From: Anaerolineae bacterium
GTDB lineage: Bacteria; Chloroflexota; Anaerolineae; Anaerolineales; Villigracilaceae
Length of the DNA: 7,685 nt
Direction of reading: 5' to 3'
Assembly: GCA_003694975.1 (NCBI GenBank)
Contig: RFJH01000326.1
Span: 1 to 7,685, forward strand
Part shown: positions 1 to 6,849 of the stretch, one piece after another
How positions within the stretch are numbered: position 1 is the stretch's first letter
How the letters are laid out: each line of letters starts with the position of its first letter
Notes under the pieces: generated by a model
The model's database searches: none
What the model was told of the DNA's origin: nothing
What the model saw: only the letters and a program-made list of their open reading frames with translations
Translations under genes and position numbers: made by a program

Positions 1-1965
1 AGAGTAGACCTGAAAGCCACCCTGGCCGATCTGGCAACCTCGCGCAAAGGGGGGGAACGATTGGAAAACCACTTGAAATCTCTCTACGAGACGGAATGCG
101 CTGCCTGCGGTGAGCGCGTCGTCGCGCGGGCTTTCCTCTGGCAACGTGACGAGGAGGTTCCTTTCGCGCGTATCTATCACTGTCCCTTGTGTGGCGAGGG
201 CGAGCGCTCTGCTCCGGCTACGCCAGCCGACCACGAGCGCACCATGCGCATCGCTTCCGCGGCGGGGCTGCATCGCGCGCGCGCCCTGGAGCGGGTGGCC
301 ACTCTCAATGATCCGGACCGCGAACACGCCGAAAAGGCTTTGAACCACTACCTGCCGCGCGCCGTCTATGCCCTGGGCGTTTTGATCAATCGCCTGGACG
401 CTCTCGACCTCTCGCCGGAGCGCCGCCGTCACTTATCCGCCCTTCTTCTGACGGCCTGCGACGCGGCGAATACTCTCTGGCCTTACCCCACGGCTCGGCC
501 ACGACCGCGTCAGTTGACCACGCCGACGCAGTTCTACGAGCACAACGTCTGGCTGGCCCTGGAAGAAGGGATCGAGGTCTGGGCGAACGGCGCGCCCCCT
601 GTGCCGCTGACACACTGGCCACAGGAACCACCCGAGAGCGGCGGCATTTGTCTCTTTGATGGAAGAATGCGCGACCTGGCCGGGCGCGTTCAGCAGGGAG
701 AGACGTTGGAGGCAGCCCTGGGAGTCTTCCCACGACCCAATCAGGCTTTCTGGACTCTCTCGGCTTTGTGGGCCGGCTGGTTGTGGGGACGGGAAGTGGT
801 CGGCCCGTTCAAGCGCATTTTGCGGCGCAGGCGGTACGACTGGCACTGGCATGCTGAAGGGGTGTACGCCGCGTTGCGGCACCTTCATCGTCTGCTCATG
901 CCGGGGAGACCATTTTTTGCTTTGCTGGCCGAGCCAGAGCCGTCCTTTCTCACAGCCGTTCTGGTCGCGGGAGTTGCTTCGGGTTTTCAACTGATCGGTG
1001 CAGCCATGCGTACCCACCACGACCCCATTCAATTGCACTGGCGGCGGTCGGTGTCCCCTCTTCGTTCAAAAAAACCGCCACAAACTCAACGGGCAAGAGA
1101 TGCGATTCTGGAGTGTTTGCGCCAACGTGGAGAGCCGACGACCTACCTGAGATTGCATGCCGCTGCTTTGATGGCATTGGCCGCCGATGGGGCGTTGGTG
1201 CAGGAAGGCATCCCCATCTCCGAGGCCTTTTCGCGGGCGCAGCGCGCGGTCCATCAGGCGCTTGAGGAAGAGGACTCTCTGATCCGCTATGGAGGCAGCG
1301 AACACAGCCTGGAGGTCGGCTTGTGGGGACTGCGTGGCGAGGGGGAAACTCCCCTCACCGACCGTGTGGAGATGAGCGTGGTGCGTTTCCTGCAGCGCCA
1401 TCCCGGTTGCACTTTTCCCGAGGTGCAGGCAGCAGTGAATTCCGAATTCCCCGCCCTGCTGACGCCATCTTTGGGGCTGCTCATGGAGGTGCTGCGCTCG
1501 TATGGCGTGGAACAAGAGGGTCGCTGGCATCTACGTGAGGAGGATTCCCCTTCTGCCCGCCGCGCCGACCTGGCCGCGATGGCCGATTTGATTGAAAGCA
1601 TCGGACGACGGCTTTCTTACCGCACGCGTCGTTCTCCGGCTGGCGCTCTCCTGTGGGACGAAGATGGGAAGACGGCATACGCCTTCTACGTGCTGGCCTC
1701 GGCGGTGATCGGGCGCATCCTGGATGAGAATCCCTATCCCCCCGAGCGCAGCCTGATCGTCCTCCCCGGCGGAAGGGCAGGACTCCTGGCCTATAAACTA
1801 CGCCGTGACCCCGCTCTGGAAGAGAAAGCGCGCCACTGGCGCTTTGTCAAATTTCGCCTTCTGCGTGCGCTGGCGGAAATCCCTCTCCTTACTCGCCAGA
1901 CCTGGAGAGAGCAACTCGAAAGCGACCCTGTCGAACGGGCGCAGGGACAATTGATGTTGTTCTGA
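1..1965 (+). CDS. Zinc-ribbon DNA-methylase-like protein, C-terminal part (5' end outside window)
   Basis: The frame is open from base 1, with no stop before the TTG at 61, so the gene probably starts left of the window. The TTG, preceded by a G-rich run, gives a 634-residue product and is the alternative start. Numbering from that TTG: Cys13/Cys16 and Cys41/Cys44 form a CxxC-x24-CxxC zinc ribbon. A helical stretch follows (about 60-175) containing NTLWPYP and FYEHNVW. Residues 198-330 look like the second half of a Rossmann-type methyltransferase fold. Where such enzymes carry DPPY, residues 222-226 read VFPRP, followed by FWTLSALW. Residues 435-490 resemble a winged helix. A conserved-looking tail (LIVLPGGRAG at 565-574) ends in QLMLF. 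From memory, this layout resembles large DNA methylase-like proteins of Chloroflexota, whose SAM-binding half would lie upstream. A DNA-modification role is an inference; the degenerate motif leaves activity uncertain. The gene converges on the hydrolase gene. Confidence 0.6.
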   Translation, partial: RVDLKATLADLATSRKGGERLENHLKSLYETECAACGERVVARAFLWQRDEEVPFARIYHCPLCGEGERSAPATPADHERTMRIASAAGLHRARALERVATLNDPDREHAEKALNHYLPRAVYALGVLINRLDALDLSPERRRHLSALLLTACDAANTLWPYPTARPRPRQLTTPTQFYEHNVWLALEEGIEVWANGAPPVPLTHWPQEPPESGGICLFDGRMRDLAGRVQQGETLEAALGVFPRPNQAFWTLSALWAGWLWGREVVGPFKRILRRRRYDWHWHAEGVYAALRHLHRLLMPGRPFFALLAEPEPSFLTAVLVAGVASGFQLIGAAMRTHHDPIQLHWRRSVSPLRSKKPPQTQRARDAILECLRQRGEPTTYLRLHAAALMALAADGALVQEGIPISEAFSRAQRAVHQALEEEDSLIRYGGSEHSLEVGLWGLRGEGETPLTDRVEMSVVRFLQRHPGCTFPEVQAAVNSEFPALLTPSLGLLMEVLRSYGVEQEGRWHLREEDSPSARRADLAAMADLIESIGRRLSYRTRRSPAGALLWDEDGKTAYAFYVLASAVIGRILDENPYPPERSLIVLPGGRAGLLAYKLRRDPALEEKARHWRFVKFRLLRALAEIPLLTRQTWREQLESDPVERAQGQLMLF

Positions 1966-2025
1966 CGTGGATGCGGAGGGAGGAAACCTGTCAAACCCCG
2001 CCGACGAAGTGCTCCGCGATTCGGG

Positions 2026-2787
2026 TTAGAGGACCTCTGCCAGGAAATCCTGCAACGCCGTAGCCACGGTGGCAGGTTGTTCCAGCATGACCATGTGGCC
2101 GGCCCCCTTCACCAGTACCAGGCGCGAATCGGGGATCTTCTCGCGCAGATACTCGGAGTAGCGCGGCGGGGTGAGTTTATCCTCCGTGCCGCATAGGATC
2201 AGGGTCGGGACGCGAATCTTTCCCAGTTTGTCCATCACATCGAAAGCATCGCAGGCGACAAAGTCGCCGTGCAAGACGGTCGGGCGCGTCTCGGCCATGC
2301 GTTGCGCGGCGAGGGACTTCAATTCGGGGGAGACCTCCGGTCCGAACGCCCAGTCGGTGATCATCTGCACGGCGGTCTCGAACGTCGCCTCGCTGGCTGT
2401 GCTCTCCAGGATCGCCGGCGCGACTCGCAGACGCGCTCCCGTCCCGACCAGCCCCAGGGCGTGGACGCGACGGCGATGCTTGAGCGCCAGAGTCAGGGCG
2501 ATGGCGCCACCCATCGAGTGGCCGACCACAACGGCGGAACGCACTTTCAGCGCCTTCATGAAGTCCACCACGACGCGCGCATACTCCTCGATGGATTGTT
2601 TCCCAATTCCTTCTGACTTTCCATGACCGGGCAGGTCCAGGGCATAGACGCGTCGCCCCTCCAGGCGGCGCACCTCCGGCGGCCAATGGAGGCAGGTCCC
2701 GCCGGCGCCGTGAATCAGAATCACCGGCACCTGGTCATCCCCTTCGGGTTCGTGGGCAAAGTAATACAGACCGGCAGCGAGTGGCAT
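2026..2787 (-). CDS. Alpha/beta hydrolase
   Basis: The 253-residue protein has the full alpha/beta-hydrolase layout. HGAGG at 26-30 supplies the oxyanion region. GHSMGG at 89-94 is the nucleophile elbow with Ser91. Asp203 in GTEDKLTPP and His231 in GAGHMVMLEQP complete the triad. A helical cap lies at about 125-190. No signal peptide or membrane segment is visible, so it is probably cytoplasmic. The family cleaves esters, lactones and other small acyl substrates; nothing here fixes the substrate, and BioH-like esterase or enol-lactonase are only family neighbours. The ATG is well supported by GGGGAGGG four bases upstream. It begins 21 bases after the histidine kinase stop, so the two are probably cotranscribed, with the hydrolase last. 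Its stop lies 60 bases from the stop of the convergent methylase-like gene. Confidence 0.92.
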   Translation of the reverse strand: MPLAAGLYYFAHEPEGDDQVPVILIHGAGGTCLHWPPEVRRLEGRRVYALDLPGHGKSEGIGKQSIEEYARVVVDFMKALKVRSAVVVGHSMGGAIALTLALKHRRRVHALGLVGTGARLRVAPAILESTASEATFETAVQMITDWAFGPEVSPELKSLAAQRMAETRPTVLHGDFVACDAFDVMDKLGKIRVPTLILCGTEDKLTPPRYSEYLREKIPDSRLVLVKGAGHMVMLEQPATVATALQDFLAEVL

Positions 2788-2808
2788 TCGTCCCTCCCCT
2801 GAGAAATC

Positions 2809-4554
2809 CTACTTGGCGTGATGGAGACGGTCGGCAGCCTCTTCGGTCAGCGGGATGAACACCTGTACGTTCGTGCCTTTGCCGGGCGCCGAATCGATGT
2901 GCAACAATCCGTTGACCAGTTCGGTGCGCTCGCGCAGGTTGACCATGCCCAGGCTGCCGCGCTGTTCATAGGCCGCAGTCACTTTCTCCACATCAAAGCC
3001 TACTCCATCATCTTGAATTTCGAGCAGCACCAGTCCCTGTTCCAGCGGGTGCAGTCTGACCCAGATGTTGGCCGCGGCGGCGTGCTTGCGGGCGTTGTTG
3101 ACCGCCTCCTCCACGATGTAGAAGATCACCCCCTGCTTCCCGATCTCCATTTGCTCGACTACACTTTCATCTATCTCGACATGGACATTCTGATCGTACG
3201 TCTCGCGCATTTTCTCGGCCATGGCCTCCAGGGCGGCGCGCAGCCCTTGCGATTCGAGCACCAGAGGGCGCAGGGTGAAGAGCATGTGGCGGATCTCTTT
3301 CGTCGTGCGCCGCGCCAGTTCCTCGATCTTGAGCAGTTCGTCTGCCACGCTCTTCGGGTCGCGCTCCAACATGCGCCGCGCCAGGTTCAGGCGCATTGCC
3401 ATCGCGGAGACGGATTGCGTCGGCCCGTCATGCAGGTCGCGCGCCAGTTTCTTGCGCGCCTCTTCCTGCACCTCGATCATGCGCTCCTTCTCTTCAACCA
3501 GGTTCTGGTAGAGACGCGCGTTCTGAATGGCGATCACCGATTGCCGTCCCAGGATATCCAGGATCTCGCGGCGATCCGGCGTGAAGTAATCCGGGTCGGG
3601 GTGGGCGAAGAGAAGCACGCCATAGACATCGAATCCGCTACGCAAGGGGAAGCAATAGGCCGAGGTACAGGAACGCAGCGCGATGATGCGGCTCAACTCC
3701 GGGTCGTAACTCACCCGCGTGCTCAGCACCGGCTCGCCATCGCGAATGGCTTTTCCCAAAATCCCCTCGCTCCCTATGAGTCGGACGCGCATATCGGCGC
3801 TGGTGAAGCGTCGCGCCGTCTTCACGCGCAACTCGTTGCCGATGAAGAGCAGTACCGCGCTGACGAGGCGGTCGTCGGGGGTCTCGCCCGCGTCCGGGTT
3901 CAGTGCGGTCACGGCCAGGTCGAGGGCCGAATCGAGGACGCGTTTGTAACTCAGTGTCGCCGTCAGGGTGGAGGTCAGGGCGTAGATGGCGCGCAGGCGC
4001 TCGTTTTCCACGCGTCGGCGCTTTTCTTCTCGCTCCAGGCGCTCCAGGCGCAGGCGGCGCAGGTGCTCGGTCAACCGTCGCCCCAGGTAGCCGAAAAGGA
4101 GGCCGAACAGCAACATTCCCCCTGCAGCGCTCGCAGCCACCAGATAGGAGATCAGGCCGTTGAGGCGCAAAAAAGCGTGCAGCAGGGTGAGGAGCGCCAT
4201 CGCCGCGGCCACCCCAAGCGCCCCAATGACCTCGTAGTAAACGGCGGCGGTGAGGACAGGCAACACCACTGCCCAAGAGGCCGGGCCGGTCAGACCTCCC
4301 TGAAGCCAGAAGAAGATGCCTGCCATGAGCGTGTCCACCACCACTCCCAGCAGGCGATGGCGATTCAGGCGCATGTTCAACCCGGCCAGGACGGTCATGG
4401 CCACGTTCCACAACGCCAGAACCATCAAGGGCAGGGCGCCGAGAAGCGACAGGCGGTCTCCCAATGCCAGAGAAACCGTCAGCCCCAGCAGGGAGAGCCA
4501 GCGGAGGGAGACGGCGAACCAGTCGGAGATGTAAGGTGTCTCGAAGGTGCGCAT
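2809..4554 (-). CDS. Membrane sensor histidine kinase with GAF domain (HisKA_3/NarL-LiaS type)
   Basis: The protein has 581 residues. About six hydrophobic segments lie within 12-156, followed by a charged, probably coiled-coil linker (158-190). A GAF-type sensory domain covers about 200-347 and a second helical linker 350-370. The dimerisation domain carries the HisKA_3 H-box ARDLHDGPTQ with phospho-acceptor His375. The ATPase domain (about 470-568) has the N-box EEAVNNARKH (Asn487), G1 DDGVGF (Asp515) and G2 RGSLGMVNLRER. All catalytic boxes look intact. Kinases of this class normally phosphorylate a LuxR/NarL-type regulator, but none is encoded in the window. The signal is unknown; the GAF domain could bind a small ligand, and no conserved cofactor cysteines or histidines stand out. 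No good Shine-Dalgarno sequence precedes the ATG, so the start is less certain than the domains. The hydrolase gene follows after 21 bases. Confidence 0.93.
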   Translation of the reverse strand: MRTFETPYISDWFAVSLRWLSLLGLTVSLALGDRLSLLGALPLMVLALWNVAMTVLAGLNMRLNRHRLLGVVVDTLMAGIFFWLQGGLTGPASWAVVLPVLTAAVYYEVIGALGVAAAMALLTLLHAFLRLNGLISYLVAASAAGGMLLFGLLFGYLGRRLTEHLRRLRLERLEREEKRRRVENERLRAIYALTSTLTATLSYKRVLDSALDLAVTALNPDAGETPDDRLVSAVLLFIGNELRVKTARRFTSADMRVRLIGSEGILGKAIRDGEPVLSTRVSYDPELSRIIALRSCTSAYCFPLRSGFDVYGVLLFAHPDPDYFTPDRREILDILGRQSVIAIQNARLYQNLVEEKERMIEVQEEARKKLARDLHDGPTQSVSAMAMRLNLARRMLERDPKSVADELLKIEELARRTTKEIRHMLFTLRPLVLESQGLRAALEAMAEKMRETYDQNVHVEIDESVVEQMEIGKQGVIFYIVEEAVNNARKHAAAANIWVRLHPLEQGLVLLEIQDDGVGFDVEKVTAAYEQRGSLGMVNLRERTELVNGLLHIDSAPGKGTNVQVFIPLTEEAADRLHHAK

Positions 4555-4597
4555 CGTGCCAATGATAATCCAGAAACCGGACGGGTGTTATGGGATA

Positions 4598-4603
4598 AGT
4601 ATA
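4598..4603 (-). promoter_or_regulatory. Possible -10 element for the kinase-hydrolase unit
   Basis: TATACT read on the minus strand is close to the TATAAT consensus and lies about 44 bases before the kinase ATG, in the only AT-richer gap of the minus-strand block. It adjoins a small palindrome, TTATCCCATAA (4588-4598). No convincing -35 hexamer was found at the right distance, so this is a weak call. It would give the kinase and hydrolase a promoter separate from the polysaccharide genes. Confidence 0.25.
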
Positions 4604-4624
4604 CCAGCCTCGTGCCCTCCTCCA

Positions 4625-5359
4625 TCAGCGCAGCGGATAGCCCATTCGTTCCAGATAAGGAGCAAAGCGTTCGGCCAGGATCTCCTGTTGTGCCCCGTCA
4701 TAGACCTCGCGGAAGCGACCGATCTTGCCCTTGAAGAAGTGCAATCCTTGCTGCCCGGCCTCCGCCTTCTCCGGTCGGTAGCGTTCCACCACGTCTTGCA
4801 CCGCCGGGTCCTCGGCGGCGAGACCCAGGAAATCCAGCAGGCGCGCCACCTCGGCGTCGTAGCGCGTCAGGAGGTCTTCGTAACGCATGTAGAGCACCCC
4901 GCGTTCGGCCATCCACGCCTCCCAGATGCGCACGTAATCCAGCATGAAGTCCAGTGTTTTCTCGAAATCGGTCAGGTGGGAGAAGGCGTTGGGACGACCC
5001 TTCGCCAGGGCGCGTTGACCGTAGTCGTAGGCCGAGAGCATGGCGTCGCGCGGGTCGCGGTAGATGTACGTCACGCGCAGCATTCCCAGGCGCATCAAAA
5101 GGCGCGACCAGCGCGTGGGCGCGGAATGCGCCTTGATGACGAACGTGTGCCCCAGCAGGGCAGGCACGAGCACCATCGCCAGCCGCCGCAGGGACAGAAC
5201 ACCGATGTTGCAATTTACCTCGGTGAGAATGCCCTCCAGATGATAGTGCTTGCGAATCTGGCGCGCGTCATCCGCTCCGGCGGTGAGCATCAGGTCGTGG
5301 ACGAGGTTGTAATGCCAGCCGGAGCCGGCGCGCGGCATCCCCACGCACAAGACGATCAT
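4625..5359 (-). CDS. PAPS-dependent sulfotransferase
   Basis: This 244-residue protein has the Sulfotransf_1 signature. GMPRAGSGW at 7-15 matches the 5'-phosphosulfate-binding loop. IKAHSAP at 75-81 aligns with the KTHLP segment of cytosolic enzymes, making His78 the likely catalytic base. YIYRDPRDAMLSAY at 98-111 is the 3'-phosphate-binding segment (Arg101, Ser109). KGKIGRFREVY at 210-220 matches the C-terminal KGKxGxW-type PAPS loop. It would transfer sulfate from PAPS to a hydroxyl or amine of an acceptor, in the cytoplasm; no signal peptide or membrane span is seen. The frame runs open upstream to 6034, but that part overlaps the polymerase gene and is a shadow. The ATG at 5359 is chosen because homology starts there, AGGAGG sits 7 bases upstream, and it overlaps the preceding stop as ATGA. 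Its coupling to polysaccharide genes suggests a glycan acceptor, but the acceptor is not shown. Confidence 0.88.
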   Translation of the reverse strand: MIVLCVGMPRAGSGWHYNLVHDLMLTAGADDARQIRKHYHLEGILTEVNCNIGVLSLRRLAMVLVPALLGHTFVIKAHSAPTRWSRLLMRLGMLRVTYIYRDPRDAMLSAYDYGQRALAKGRPNAFSHLTDFEKTLDFMLDYVRIWEAWMAERGVLYMRYEDLLTRYDAEVARLLDFLGLAAEDPAVQDVVERYRPEKAEAGQQGLHFFKGKIGRFREVYDGAQQEILAERFAPYLERMGYPLR

Positions 5360-6849
5360 GACCTCTCCTCCTCTCGGGCCCCGACGCGCCGCGCCTCCGC
5401 CCACGCCGCCGTCACGCCGACCACCATGCCCAGGTTGAGCCAGATCTTCGGCGTGGCGAAGGAATCCTGTGTCAGGTTGTGCATCCCCACCGCCAGCCAC
5501 GTGCACAGACCGGCCACGCCGAGGAAACGGGCGAATCCCTCTTCGCGGCGCAGCGCGGTCAGGATGTCTCCCAGGACGGAGAGATAAAAGGCAGCGAAGA
5601 AGACGAAGCCCGGCAGGCCGCTCTCGGCCAGCAGGCGCAGGTAGATGTTCTTCGGGTTCGGGTAAAGATGGCTCTCCGGGCTGAGATGACGGGCGATCTC
5701 CGGCAGGCGCGTGAGCGCCCATTCCGGCAGGTTGCCGTAGATGTAAAAGCCACTCGCCCCCAGCCCGACCCCCGTCCAGGGGTGCGTCAGGAACGTCCGC
5801 GCCGCGCTCACCGCATACGCCATCCGCGCTCCGGCGTAGTTGGCGATGACGTAGTCCACCAGGCTCTCGGCGGAGGCGCTCCACAGGTTGCTGAAATACC
5901 CCTTCTGACTCAAGACGAGAAACGCTCCTACCGGCACGGTCAGGAGGAGGACAACCGCCCCGAGGCGCAGAATCCAGCCCCAGAGCCGCTCTCTCAGGGG
6001 CAGATTTCCACTCCGAAAGGCCGCGCCGAACCACTCCCAGACCCGGGCCATGCTCTCCCGTCCCGTGAGCAGAATCGTCAGCCCGGAAGCAGCCACGGCG
6101 ACGAGAATGCCGCCCCGTGAGTACGTCAACAGCAGCAGGCCGCCTGCGGCGAGCAGCAAGGCAACGGTCAGGATGCGGCGGCGATGGAGGGGATAGCGCG
6201 TCAGGAGGGCCGCGACGAGCCAGGGCAGGTAGAGCGTGGCGATCTGCCCTGCCAGCCAGGCCGGTTCATACGCCATGCCGGAAACGCGATTCGAGCCGAC
6301 CAGTTCGCGCAGCGAGAACGCCCGCTGCCACAGCGTGACGACGCGCTTTTCCAGGAGTGGCGTGTAAAACGTTACCGCCTGGACTCCGCTCCAGACCACG
6401 TCCAGGGCGAAGCCGATGAAGAGCCATTTGAGGGAGAAGCGCAGATCGGCCTCGCTGCGGTTCATCTGGAGCGCGGCCAGGAAGAACGCCAGGCCGAGGC
6501 CCACGGTCACCCAGGCGCGCAGCGCGCGTCCCCAATACGTCTGCCCGCGCAGTTCGGGGGGGGCATAGAGCGCGCCGATGGCGGTCATCAACAGTACCAC
6601 CAGGGCGAAAAAGGCAAACAGGATCAGACTGCCCGGCAGGCGTTCGGTCCGGCGACGACGCCACAGGCGCACCAGGAGCAGCGGCAGGAGCAGGGCGAGG
6701 GGATAGGCCGCCAGCGGGCGCACCTGCGTGGAGCGCCCCAGGAAGGGGAAATAACGGAAACTGGTCACCGGCAGGGTCAGCAAGACCAGCGCCCACAAGA
6801 AACGCGCCGGTGCCTCCAACGAGAATCGGGGAAGAGTTCGCCGCGTCAC
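5356..6849 (-). CDS. O-antigen polymerase/ligase-like membrane protein (Wzy/WaaL family)
   Basis: The 497-residue protein is strongly hydrophobic, with about ten or more membrane segments (for example 17-32, 46-61, 73-92, 112-128, 142-160, 205-217, 225-243, 247-262, 296-314, 412-430, 440-456, 468-484). Two Wzy_C hallmarks are present: YSRGG at 243-247, and HPWTGVGLG (356-364) followed by PNPKNIYLRLLAESGLPG (397-414). The large loop between about 315 and 410 would face outward and carry the active region. Such proteins polymerise undecaprenol-linked repeat units or ligate finished glycan to an acceptor. WaaL ligases carry H[NSQ]x9Gxx[GTY]; here Lys400 takes the place of His, which favours polymerase or a divergent activity. 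The start is GTG with GGGAGG four bases upstream, overlapping the previous stop as GTGA. An uninterrupted run of eight C encodes Ala96-Pro98. Confidence 0.88.
   Translation of the reverse strand: MTRRTLPRFSLEAPARFLWALVLLTLPVTSFRYFPFLGRSTQVRPLAAYPLALLLPLLLVRLWRRRRTERLPGSLILFAFFALVVLLMTAIGALYAPPELRGQTYWGRALRAWVTVGLGLAFFLAALQMNRSEADLRFSLKWLFIGFALDVVWSGVQAVTFYTPLLEKRVVTLWQRAFSLRELVGSNRVSGMAYEPAWLAGQIATLYLPWLVAALLTRYPLHRRRILTVALLLAAGGLLLLTYSRGGILVAVAASGLTILLTGRESMARVWEWFGAAFRSGNLPLRERLWGWILRLGAVVLLLTVPVGAFLVLSQKGYFSNLWSASAESLVDYVIANYAGARMAYAVSAARTFLTHPWTGVGLGASGFYIYGNLPEWALTRLPEIARHLSPESHLYPNPKNIYLRLLAESGLPGFVFFAAFYLSVLGDILTALRREEGFARFLGVAGLCTWLAVGMHNLTQDSFATPKIWLNLGMVVGVTAAWAEARRVGAREEERS
5367..5372 (-). 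promoter_or_regulatory. Ribosome binding site deciding the sulfotransferase start
   Basis: A perfect AGGAGG on the minus strand lies 7 bases before the ATG at 5359, inside the last codons of the polymerase gene. It fixes the sulfotransferase start and rules out the much longer upstream extension of the same frame. Confidence 0.75.
6556..6563 (-). repeat. C8 homopolymer tract inside the polymerase gene
   Basis: Eight consecutive C residues on the coding strand (G8 on the plus strand) span codons 96-98, Ala-Pro-Pro, of the Wzy/WaaL-like gene. Gain or loss of one base would shift the frame in the first fifth of the protein. Whether it varies in length cannot be seen from one sequence. Confidence 0.6.

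Noticed and set aside
1067..1073. A7 run in the methylase-like gene as a programmed frameshift site.
   Set aside because: The zero frame continues with coherent protein to 1965 and the shifted frames carry no recognisable domain, so nothing suggests frameshifting is used.
1973..2017. Inverted repeat GCGGAG/CTCCGC between the two convergent genes as a bidirectional terminator.
   Set aside because: The arms are only 6 bases with a loop of over 30, and there is no T-run on either side; this is expected by chance in GC-rich DNA.
2818..4734. A 638-codon open frame on the plus strand opposite the histidine kinase.
   Set aside because: The minus-strand protein has all kinase motifs. The plus-strand product is a low-complexity, Gln/His/Arg-rich shadow with no domain, as expected from GC-rich third positions.
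5360..6034. An N-terminal extension of the sulfotransferase frame up to 6034.
   Set aside because: It overlaps the polymerase gene in another frame, is Arg/Gly/Pro-rich with no motif, and the AGGAGG-ATG at 5359 starts exactly where sulfotransferase homology begins.
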